NCBI GenBank assembly: GCA_018399375.1
Contig: JAGYOV010000045.1
Coordinates: 1-7,439, forward strand
DNA: 7,439 nt
Source of the DNA: Dehalococcoidia bacterium
GTDB lineage: Bacteria > Chloroflexota > Dehalococcoidia > GIF9 > AB-539-J10
Reading direction: 5' to 3'
This document shows positions 1-5,325 of the stretch, one piece after another. Position 1 is the stretch's first letter. Every line of letters begins with the position of its first letter. The notes below the pieces were generated by a model, which did not search any database, was not told the DNA's origin, and saw only the letters and a list, made by a program, of their open reading frames with translations. The position numbers and the translations under genes are program-made.

Positions 1-125
1 TAACAGGCAGCAACAAATGCGTTCCTCAATACCTCGAACGTAATGAGGTCCATCTTGAGATCCTTGATCTCCTTCAGTTCCTCTTTTACCTCGAACTTGT
101 AATCCTTCTTTTCTTTTTCAGCCAT
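1..125 (-). CDS. hyuB: HyuB-type subunit (hydantoinase B / acetone carboxylase alpha family), N-terminal fragment
   Basis: The first 41 codons of a gene that runs off the left edge. The start is ATG at 125, preceded by AGGAGG (131-136) at 5-nt spacing. The TAG stop of hyuA (135-137) overlaps this ribosome-binding site, so only 9 bp separate the two genes and their translation is probably coupled. The fragment opens with a Lys/Glu-rich stretch of about 24 residues, then reads MDLITFEVLRNAFVAA. That matches the usual opening of HyuB proteins (D-x-[VI]-T-x-E-V-[IL]-R-N). HyuB pairs with HyuA in ATP-dependent hydantoin, N-methylhydantoin, oxoproline or caprolactam hydrolases and in related acetone/acetophenone carboxylases. 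The charged extension before the family start is longer than I expect. The later ATG (codon 25) is a possible alternative start but has a weaker upstream site. The family call rests on this motif plus position after hyuA. Confidence 0.85.
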   Translation of the reverse strand, partial: MAEKEKKDYKFEVKEELKEIKDLKMDLITFEVLRNAFVAAC

Positions 126-134
126 GTTATCCTC

Positions 135-2186
135 CTATTTCAGAACATCTATAAGGATGTTCGCGTACTCATCAATCCTGCACCTGGTCCGCGGAGGTAT
201 CACTGTCGTGGTGTCCTGCTGCTCAACAATGGCCGGACCTTCAAAAGTTGCACCTATCGGCATCTTCTCTCGCTCGTAGATGTCCGTCTTGACAAATCCC
301 GCATCCTTGAACCACACCTCGCGCGGCGACTTCAAAGCGTCCTTCAAATTCCCTTTTCTCTCAATGGGAGCTAACTCCCCCTTGGGAATAACTCCTATGG
401 CCTCAATCCTGAGCCCAACAACTTCCATCGGCACATAGCCCGGCGGCATGGTGTAACCATATTCCGCTTGCATGGCCTTAAGGAAATTCTCCGTGGCATC
501 TTTCAGATCGTTGATCCGACCAGCAGGTATGTCCACCGTGAAATACCGGCTCTGGCTGAAGTACTTGATGTCCATAAGCCGCCTCAGCACCATGTCGCTC
601 TCTTTCACCCCTTCCTTCTTCAGCACTCTTATCCCTTCCTGAACCAGATCATCCATCTGCTTGTTTAACTCATCGTAATTTAACTCACTCTCTATCTTGT
701 ATACCGGCTGCGTAAACTCGTGACGCACATCTACGCGAATGGCTCCAAATGCCGATGCATATCCAGGCAAGGGCGGCACTACCACGTTGGTCGCTCCCAT
801 CTCCCTCGCCAGATCGCATATGTACATGGCCCCTCCTCCTCCATAAGGAATGAGGGCAAAGTCACGCGGATCCCATCCACGCGATACCGTCTGCAACCTC
901 ATCGCTACCATCAGGTTGGTCATGGCTACCATGTACATCTTCTGCGCCGCCTCCTTGGCATCCCATCCATATACGTTCCCTACCTTCTCCTGCAACGCTT
1001 TGAAAGAAAGACTCGCATCAACTTTCATCTCCCCTCCCAAAAAGTAGTCAGGGTTGATCCTGCCCAACACTATCTGGACATCGGTGTTCGTCGCTTCCTC
1101 TCCTCCCATACCATAACACGCCGGCCCGGGTACCGAACCCTGGCTCTGCGGCCCAACATTCAACATCCCTCCCTTGTCAACCCATCCTATGCTCCCTCCT
1201 CCCGCTCCCATGTATACCGTGTCCACCGACCTCAAACAACAGGGCACGTTCCATAAAATCTTCCACTCATTGGTCAGCGCAGGCGCTCCATTCTTGATCA
1301 TCGATACGTTGTTGGTGGTACCACCTGTCTCAAACGCTATGATGTTGTCAAACCCGGCTAGCTTGCCCAGATATCCCGCAAATCCTACCGCCCCAGAAAC
1401 CGGCGATGAATGAAACGTCCTCGCAGGAAGCTTCATCGCCTCATCAAGCCCCATCACTCCTCCTGAACCAGTGGTCACCAAAACGGGATCATTGTAATTC
1501 CACTCCGAGCCTAACCTGGTATACAGATTGTTCAGATAATTCTTCAGTATCGGCGAAACATACGCGTTCAATACCGTCGTCGTCGTCCTCTCAAATTCCA
1601 GCATCTCAGGACGAATCTCATAGGATACTGTCACATCGACTCCTGGTAACTCCTCCTCCAGTATCTCCCTCGTCCTCTTCTCATGCTCTACGTTCATGAA
1701 CGAGTCCATGTAACAAATCGCTATCGACTCTATACCACGCTTGCGACACTTGCGCGCCGCCAGCCTGACATCATCTTCGTTCAAAGGTACCAGTACCTCT
1801 CCCCACGGCCCTATCCTCTCCCTCACTCCTAACACATCCCTCCTCGGTACAATCAACGGCGGCGGATCCCAGTCAAGCTCAAAACACGATATCCTCTCCG
1901 CTCTCCCTCCTCCCAACACATCACGAAATCCCTCCGTCGTTATTAAGGCCGTCTTCGCTCCCTTCCTCTCCAATACCGCATTGGTCGATATGGTCGCCCC
2001 ATGCCGCAACGATAAACACTCCTCCCCCTTTATGCCACACTTCTTCAATCCATTGATGATGCCATCAGCATACTGCGGTATCGTCGTGGGAACCTTCGCC
2101 TTCCGCGTCTCCTTAGTCTCTATGTTCACCCCAATGATGTCGGTGAACGTTCCTCCTATATCCGTACCTACTACCCATTTCTTCAT
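135..2186 (-). CDS. hyuA: HyuA-type ATPase subunit (hydantoinase A / acetone carboxylase beta family)
   Basis: Complete 683-residue protein, a normal length for HyuA. In this family HyuA binds ATP and, with HyuB, drives ring opening of cyclic amides or carboxylation of ketones. Visible motifs: the N-terminal phosphate loop GTDIGGTFTD (residues 7-16); the hydantoinase A N-domain around RHGATISTNAVLERKGAK (61-78); GAGGGSIGWVDKGG (327-340) followed by VGPQSQGSVPGPACYG (344-359); and the C-terminal EGPAIVEQQDTTTVIPP (649-665). Odd points: the second nucleotide motif, usually D-x-GGTSTD, reads ETGGTTNNV (286-294), and the usual GGAGPLH motif reads GGGGAMY, with Tyr 455 in place of His. This suggests a divergent subgroup, so the substrate cannot be assigned. 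The start is ATG at 2186, with AAGGAGGT (2196-2203) at 9-nt spacing. It is followed by hyuB after 9 bp and preceded by a long gene-free leader, so hyuAB may be separately controlled. It appears more GC-rich than the genes to its right (judged by eye). Confidence 0.9.
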   Translation of the reverse strand: MKKWVVGTDIGGTFTDIIGVNIETKETRKAKVPTTIPQYADGIINGLKKCGIKGEECLSLRHGATISTNAVLERKGAKTALITTEGFRDVLGGGRAERISCFELDWDPPPLIVPRRDVLGVRERIGPWGEVLVPLNEDDVRLAARKCRKRGIESIAICYMDSFMNVEHEKRTREILEEELPGVDVTVSYEIRPEMLEFERTTTTVLNAYVSPILKNYLNNLYTRLGSEWNYNDPVLVTTGSGGVMGLDEAMKLPARTFHSSPVSGAVGFAGYLGKLAGFDNIIAFETGGTTNNVSMIKNGAPALTNEWKILWNVPCCLRSVDTVYMGAGGGSIGWVDKGGMLNVGPQSQGSVPGPACYGMGGEEATNTDVQIVLGRINPDYFLGGEMKVDASLSFKALQEKVGNVYGWDAKEAAQKMYMVAMTNLMVAMRLQTVSRGWDPRDFALIPYGGGGAMYICDLAREMGATNVVVPPLPGYASAFGAIRVDVRHEFTQPVYKIESELNYDELNKQMDDLVQEGIRVLKKEGVKESDMVLRRLMDIKYFSQSRYFTVDIPAGRINDLKDATENFLKAMQAEYGYTMPPGYVPMEVVGLRIEAIGVIPKGELAPIERKGNLKDALKSPREVWFKDAGFVKTDIYEREKMPIGATFEGPAIVEQQDTTTVIPPRTRCRIDEYANILIDVLK

Positions 2187-2399
2187 AAATCTTTAACCTC
2201 CTTGCTTCTGTCTGCTCCTGTGCCTTCTTTACTTCCTTTCAACTCTTCTCTCCTTTACCTATCCCCCTGATCTAACTCCCACCCACAAAATAAACTGCCT
2301 GGGATCTAAGATGCCTCTCTCTTGCCTCTGTTCTTGACCCTCCTTTCCTTATAATATGTAAACAATATCCCTACACTCTACAGATACAAAACAATACCA

Positions 2400-2510
2400 T
2401 CATATCCACCATAAAAAGCAGCAATATCCCCCTGAAAATCTGCTGCCTTCTGTAAGAACACTACCTGAACAAGAGTCCGTACATCTCCCACATTCACTCC
2501 CCCTACCCAT
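2400..2510 (-). CDS. Possible small leader ORF, 36 codons, Cys/Trp-containing (speculative)
   Basis: Read on the minus strand, ATG at 2510 follows AAGGAGG (2516-2522) at 5-nt spacing, a near-ideal ribosome-binding site. The frame runs 36 codons to TGA (2400-2402). The peptide starts MGRGSECGRCTDSC, with a CxxC pair, and ends YCCFLWWI, with tandem Cys-Cys and Trp-Trp codons. The 3' part of the ORF overlaps a terminator-like hairpin, so ribosome position could influence folding. A perfect TATAAT lies 20 bp upstream of the ATG. Against it: a 36-codon frame is easily found by chance, purine-rich DNA readily yields AGGAGG, and I recognise no family. It may be a regulatory leader peptide, a small protein, or nothing. 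Confidence 0.28.
   Translation of the reverse strand: MGRGSECGRCTDSCSGSVLTEGSRFSGGYCCFLWWI
2413..2449 (-). terminator. Terminator-like hairpin with U-tract in the hyuA leader
   Basis: On the minus strand, AAGGCAGCA pairs with TGCTGCTTT (9 pairs including one G-U) around a 17-nt loop and runs into TTTTTAT. The core GCAGCA/TGCTGC is a perfect 6-bp repeat. It could end transcription from the upstream operon, or act as an attenuator if transcription starts at 2523-2572. The loop is long and part of the T-run is used in the stem, so strength is uncertain. Confidence 0.45.
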
Positions 2511-2520
2511 TACCACCTCC
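2507..2520 (-). promoter_or_regulatory. G-tract cluster over the small-ORF ribosome-binding site (two-tier G-quadruplex motif)
   Basis: The minus strand reads GGAGGTGGTAATGG: four GG runs with loops of 1, 1 and 4 nt, covering the ribosome-binding site and the small-ORF start codon. Further G-runs (GGG, GGGGG, GGG) follow within 25 nt. Two-quartet structures are weak, and this may only reflect the overall G-richness. Confidence 0.15.
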
Positions 2521-2529
2521 TTGGTCTAC

Positions 2530-2535
2530 ATTATA
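2530..2535 (-). promoter_or_regulatory. Isolated TATAAT -10 box
   Basis: A perfect minus-strand TATAAT that would place a transcript start near 2523, just ahead of the small-ORF ribosome-binding site. No convincing -35 hexamer lies 16-19 bp upstream (TCGCTG at 17 bp), so it would need an activator or may be chance. Confidence 0.25.
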
Positions 2536-2578
2536 AGGAACTCCAAATCCCCCAGCGACATAACAACGTGCTAATCAT

Positions 2579-2606
2579 GCTATAAAAATAACCTCCCCCC
2601 TGTCAA
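2579..2606 (-). promoter_or_regulatory. Candidate sigma-70-type promoter for the hyuA leader
   Basis: The minus strand carries a consensus TTGACA (2601-2606), a 16-bp spacer, and TATAGC (2579-2584; four of six match TATAAT). Transcription would begin near 2572, giving a leader of about 385 nt before hyuA. The spacer includes a run of six G. It is the best promoter match I found in the window, but unsupported beyond the hexamers. Confidence 0.4.
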
Positions 2607-2629
2607 TACCTAAAATGCCCCCTATCCCC

Positions 2630-2655
2630 AAAAATGGATATTTTCTCCCATTTTT
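2630..2655. repeat. A/T-rich perfect inverted repeat, possible terminator of the upstream operon
   Basis: AAAAATGG (2630-2637) and CCATTTTT (2648-2655) form a perfect 8-bp repeat with a 10-nt loop, 60 bp past the stop of the hydantoin-racemase-like gene. Two more T follow on the plus strand. In the operon's own direction the T-run lies inside the stem and is followed by GGGG, so as a terminator for that operon it is weak. Confidence 0.3.
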
Positions 2656-2665
2656 TTCTGCCTTG

Positions 2666-2693
2666 CCAGACGATGAATATAATTAATGTCTGG
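2666..2693. repeat. Inverted repeat CCAGAC-N16-GTCTGG, operator-like
   Basis: Perfect 6-bp arms (2666-2671 and 2688-2693) flank a 16-bp A/T-rich centre, 21 bp beyond the stop codon of the preceding gene. Arm centres are 22 bp apart, about two helical turns, and there is no T-tract. This fits a dimeric regulator site better than a terminator. A 6-bp repeat can arise by chance. Confidence 0.25.
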
Positions 2694-2714
2694 AGGTAAA
2701 TTTCTGTGCCAGCT

Positions 2715-3482
2715 CTATTCTTCCACGAGATAAGTCTTTCTTATATCCACCACATCTTCTCTCGATAAGAAAGGCTTACTCCGAGAAATGCCCGCTTGCT
2801 TCAGATCCACCATGAATTCTCCCACCTTTACCAGCGCTCCGGCAGTATCCATAATGGGAACTCCATCAACTTCCTTGACCCCCCACTTGACCAATACCAT
2901 ATTTAGAATATTACAGGCAGTCAACAAGACACCTGCCCCTTTCGCCACAGCCTCTCGACCAACCCGCTGTACCGACTCAATGATAGAATCCGGATCATCA
3001 AAACCATGAATAAGCCCCTGCATGGAAAGATCGAAGAAACTGCAACTTACAAAATGATCTTTCAATCCGTATTGACCTATCTTCTGCTCCAGTGCTTGAA
3101 CTATTGCCGCGTTATAGGAAATTAGAGAAAACTTATCTGCCAGCATGGTGGCCAGATGAAAACAACTTTCCGACAAAAAAGCCACCGGAATACCGATAAC
3201 TTCCCTGACTTCGAGAAATCCGGGATCCAGAGTACACCCAACGCAGAAGGCATCATACGCTTCCTTCTCAGCAGCAATGGCATTGTCTATTATTTGTCCC
3301 TGGTTGAGATACTTGACATAGTGAGAGCGCTCTACCAGTGAGTGCGTAACTTGAACTCCATGGACATCAACCACAGTGCCCTCTCTAGCAACTTCCTGAA
3401 CGTGTTTTCTCAACGACTCCAGATAGGGACTCCACATAGGATCAAGCCCGAGAGATGTAGAACTCTGATACCAAATCTTCAC
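2715..3482 (-). CDS. Asp/Glu/hydantoin racemase superfamily protein, hydantoin-racemase type
   Basis: A 255-residue cofactor-independent racemase-fold protein, near the usual family length. From the chosen start it opens MKIWYQSSTSLGLDPMW, typical of this branch. The two expected active-site cysteines are visible: Cys 83 in CVGCTLDPGFLEVREV (residues 80-95) and Cys 190 in LLTACNILNMVL (186-197). Two catalytic Cys imply proton exchange at a carbon next to a carbonyl, as in racemases of 5-substituted hydantoins, Asp or Glu. The start is GTG at 3482, because GGAGGG (3490-3495) lies 7 nt upstream. The longer frame from GTG at 3497 lacks a well-placed site and adds five residues (MEGRK) that the family does not need. 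It follows the PyrD-like gene after 39 bp, probably in the same operon, and lies upstream of hyuAB. Cys 80 lies close to Cys 83, so which residue is catalytic should be checked against a structure. The exact substrate is unknown. Confidence 0.82.
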   Translation of the reverse strand: MKIWYQSSTSLGLDPMWSPYLESLRKHVQEVAREGTVVDVHGVQVTHSLVERSHYVKYLNQGQIIDNAIAAEKEAYDAFCVGCTLDPGFLEVREVIGIPVAFLSESCFHLATMLADKFSLISYNAAIVQALEQKIGQYGLKDHFVSCSFFDLSMQGLIHGFDDPDSIIESVQRVGREAVAKGAGVLLTACNILNMVLVKWGVKEVDGVPIMDTAGALVKVGEFMVDLKQAGISRSKPFLSREDVVDIRKTYLVEE

Positions 3483-3489
3483 TTTACGT

Positions 3490-3495
3490 CCCTCC
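3490..3495 (-). promoter_or_regulatory. Ribosome-binding site GGAGGG that sets the racemase start
   Basis: GGAGGG lies 7 nt before GTG at 3482. It is inside the longer upstream frame, which shows that the shorter start is the likely one. Confidence 0.6.
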
Positions 3496-3521
3496 ACGAT
3501 AAAACTGTTTTCGACCTCTGT

Positions 3522-4460
3522 TCAAGCTTCAAAAGTTCCTCTAATTGCATTTAGGCCGCTTATCTTCTTCTCCATCAGATAAGACCGAATGCCATCTATA
3601 ATTTCAATCATCACCCATGGGTCCACCAGATTATATGTTCCTACCTCAACGGCACAAGCTCCCGCCAGAATGAATTCCAGTGCGTCTTCCGCGCTGGTTA
3701 TGCCACCAATACCGACTACAGGCACATTAACAACCTGAGCCACCTGCCACACCAGTCTCAACGCGAGGGGCTTGATACATGGCCCGGTAACGCCTCCAGT
3801 TAAATTCTTGCCCAGCCTGGACCTCTTCGAATTAACATCGATGGACATACCAACGAAACCATTGATCAACGAAATGGCATCGGCACCAGCCTCCTCGCAG
3901 GCTCGAGCAAATGCCGTGATGTCAGTTACATTGGGTGTCAACTTGGGCATAACTGTTAGATCAGTCGCATTTCTCACTGCCCGAACTACCGCAAATGTGG
4001 CATCGGGATCTACCCCAAAATGCATACCCCCCTTCTTCACATTGGGACAGGAAATGTTTATCTCTATACCAGAGACTCCCTCCGCTTTACTGAGAATCTC
4101 AGTTACCCTGGCAAACTCCTCGACGCTTTCACCAGCAATATTTACTATTACTGGTACTCTAAACTGGCGCAGATAAGGCAATTTGTCCGCGATAAATCTA
4201 TCCACTCCCACATTCTGAATGCCGATAGAACAAAGGCTACCTCCGGGTATCTCTACCAGCCTGTGTTGAAAACTGCCCAGACGAGGCCTTAATGTAGTAC
4301 CCTTAACGATAACCGCACCCAGATCATTTAGATTAATGAAATCGGCAAACTCTTCTCCGTATCCAAACGTACCCGAGGCAGGCATAACAGGATTTTTCAA
4401 TTGAATCTTACCCAGGTTTACAGAGAGATTAACTGATGTATCATCAACGATACTACTCAT
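3522..4460 (-). CDS. PyrD class 1B-like flavoprotein (dihydroorotate dehydrogenase B catalytic-subunit homologue, altered substrate pocket)
   Basis: A 312-residue FMN-dependent TIM-barrel protein of the class 1B dihydroorotate dehydrogenase family, of normal length. Conserved features: LKNPVMPASGTFGYG (21-35), Lys 53 in VKGTT, the catalytic-loop motif NISCPNVKKGG (135-145; Cys 138 is the expected base), Lys 173 in MPKLTPN, LTGGVTGPCIKPLALRLV (220-237), and the FMN-phosphate motifs VGIGGI (249-254) and EVGT. Two orotate-contact positions differ. The usual [LI]-N-[SA]-I-G-L-Q-N reads LCSIGIQN (Asn replaced by Cys 77), and the usual INT reads ING (Gly 201). It is therefore probably not the housekeeping PyrD, but an oxidoreductase on a related carbonyl or ureide compound. 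The start is ATG at 4460, with GAGGTG at 7-nt spacing. A TTG at 4463 is too close to that site. It overlaps the PyrK-like gene by 8 bp, implying coupled translation and a PyrDK-like complex in the cytoplasm. Confidence 0.88.
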   Translation of the reverse strand: MSSIVDDTSVNLSVNLGKIQLKNPVMPASGTFGYGEEFADFINLNDLGAVIVKGTTLRPRLGSFQHRLVEIPGGSLCSIGIQNVGVDRFIADKLPYLRQFRVPVIVNIAGESVEEFARVTEILSKAEGVSGIEINISCPNVKKGGMHFGVDPDATFAVVRAVRNATDLTVMPKLTPNVTDITAFARACEEAGADAISLINGFVGMSIDVNSKRSRLGKNLTGGVTGPCIKPLALRLVWQVAQVVNVPVVGIGGITSAEDALEFILAGACAVEVGTYNLVDPWVMIEIIDGIRSYLMEKKISGLNAIRGTFEA

Positions 4461-5325
4461 CAAATATCACCTCATCGATATTAAATACGGGCCCATCGCG
4501 ACAAACCAGAGCATAACCTGAATTACCCTCATCTTCAAATTGCACATGTGAAGACCGAATATCCCTGTACTTCATCACCGCTTCCTTATTAACCCTGCAT
4601 ACACAGGAAAGGCAAGCCCCCACACCACATCCCATATTTCTCTCCATAGATATTTGGGCAGGAACGTTATACTGGCTGCAAATTGGGACCATGGCTTTAA
4701 ACATCAATTCCGGACCACATGCATAGATAGCACAATCGGCAGCAATTCCCTCCTCATCAATATAAGTTCGCAGCATTTCTGTTACATAGCCATGATAGTC
4801 ATATCCGCCATCGTGAATGGAAATCATGGTTTTTCCATTTAGAGACCTAAATTCCTCTTCCAAGATCAGGCGTTTCTTCGTCTTGGCGTCGATCATAATG
4901 ACCAGTTCGAGCTCACGCCTTCCCGCCGCCAGAGAGAGCTCCTCCCCCAACATAAAGAGAGCGGGCAAGCCAACACCGCTGCCAACCAGTATATGAACCC
5001 TTTTATCATGTCTAAGTTCAAATCCTCGCCCCAATGGCCCAATAAGATCCAGTCCCTCTCCTTTACGCATGGCACTCATCACACGAGTACCTCTACCCAC
5101 GATCTCATAGACTAACTCAATACCAGTATTACCGCCTCCAAAATCGGAACATCTGAAAACTGTAAAGGGCCGGCGGAAGAGAGGATCTTTGCAGCGAGTT
5201 ACCTTTATGTTGATGAACTGACCTGGTTTTGTTGCTGCAGCAATTCCCGGAGCCACCAGTCGCATTTTCCAGAATCCCGGTGCCAGTTCCTCATTAGCCA
5301 AAACCGTAGATTCCTCTCGAAACAA
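4453..5325 (-). CDS. PyrK-like electron-transfer subunit (FAD, NAD-binding, [2Fe-2S])
   Basis: A 290-residue ferredoxin-reductase-like protein matching the dihydroorotate dehydrogenase electron-transfer subunit. Domains in order: FAD-binding barrel with PGQFINI (34-40) and RRPFTVF (51-57); NAD-binding domain with GSGVGLPALFMLGEEL (115-130) and YACGPELMFKAM (201-212); C-terminal [2Fe-2S] domain with Cys 233, Cys 238 and Cys 241 in MGCGVGACLSCVC and Cys 275 in VCRDGPVF. It should pass electrons between NAD(H) and the FMN of the partner PyrD-like protein. The gap between the third and fourth cluster ligands is 33 residues, longer than the roughly 14-17 I recall for standard PyrK. The start is TTG at 5325, with AAGGAG (5332-5337) 6 nt upstream. 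The preceding gene's TAA directly abuts this TTG, so it depends on coupled translation. It overlaps the PyrD-like gene by 8 bp. The sequence does not show whether NADH or another carrier is used in vivo. Confidence 0.9.
   Translation of the reverse strand: MFREESTVLANEELAPGFWKMRLVAPGIAAATKPGQFINIKVTRCKDPLFRRPFTVFRCSDFGGGNTGIELVYEIVGRGTRVMSAMRKGEGLDLIGPLGRGFELRHDKRVHILVGSGVGLPALFMLGEELSLAAGRRELELVIMIDAKTKKRLILEEEFRSLNGKTMISIHDGGYDYHGYVTEMLRTYIDEEGIAADCAIYACGPELMFKAMVPICSQYNVPAQISMERNMGCGVGACLSCVCRVNKEAVMKYRDIRSSHVQFEDEGNSGYALVCRDGPVFNIDEVIFDE
4468..4473 (-). promoter_or_regulatory. Ribosome-binding site GAGGTG inside the pyrK-like 3' end
   Basis: GAGGTG lies 7 nt before ATG 4460 and only 4 nt before TTG 4463, favouring the ATG. 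It lies in the last codons of the PyrK-like gene, linking translation of the two subunits. Confidence 0.6.

Larger units (their letters stand above)
2187..2714 (-). other. 528-bp gene-free leader region upstream of hyuAB, strongly G-rich/C-poor on the hyuA-sense strand
   Basis: No conserved protein is visible here. A hand count of 2221-2640 on the plus strand gives about 37 G and 144 C in 420 bases, so hyuA-sense RNA would be about 34% G and 9% C. In the hyuA direction, from right to left, it holds an inverted repeat (2666-2693), an A/T-rich hairpin (2630-2655), a candidate promoter (2579-2606), a TATAAT box (2530-2535), a possible 36-codon ORF (2400-2510) with a strong ribosome-binding site, and a terminator-like hairpin (2413-2449). 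The last 210 bp before hyuA are purine-rich with no clear structure. The layout could serve as a terminator for the upstream operon plus a separate promoter or attenuator for hyuAB. Confidence 0.7.

Noticed and set aside
468..2196. Many plus-strand open frames opposite hyuA, plus others opposite the remaining genes
   Set aside because: They lie antisense to clearly conserved proteins, have low-complexity Ser/Pro/Thr/His-rich translations typical of shadow frames, and show no recognisable motif.
2351..2356. TATTAT as a -10 box of a hyuA-proximal promoter
   Set aside because: No acceptable -35 hexamer at 16-18 bp; A/T-rich hexamers are common here.
2349..2402. Readthrough of the small-ORF TGA as selenocysteine, extending it by about 17 codons to TAA
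   Set aside because: The extension is short, lacks a recognisable selenoprotein motif, and no convincing SECIS-like hairpin was seen just after the TGA.
4893..5075. A 60-codon minus-strand frame inside the PyrK-like gene
   Set aside because: It is fully contained in another frame of a well-supported gene, with no motif and no clear need for it.
3522..5325. Housekeeping pyrimidine biosynthesis genes pyrD and pyrK
   Set aside because: The family match is real, but there are no other pyr genes, the neighbours are catabolic, and two substrate-contact residues are changed. I therefore did not assign the pyrD or pyrK symbols.
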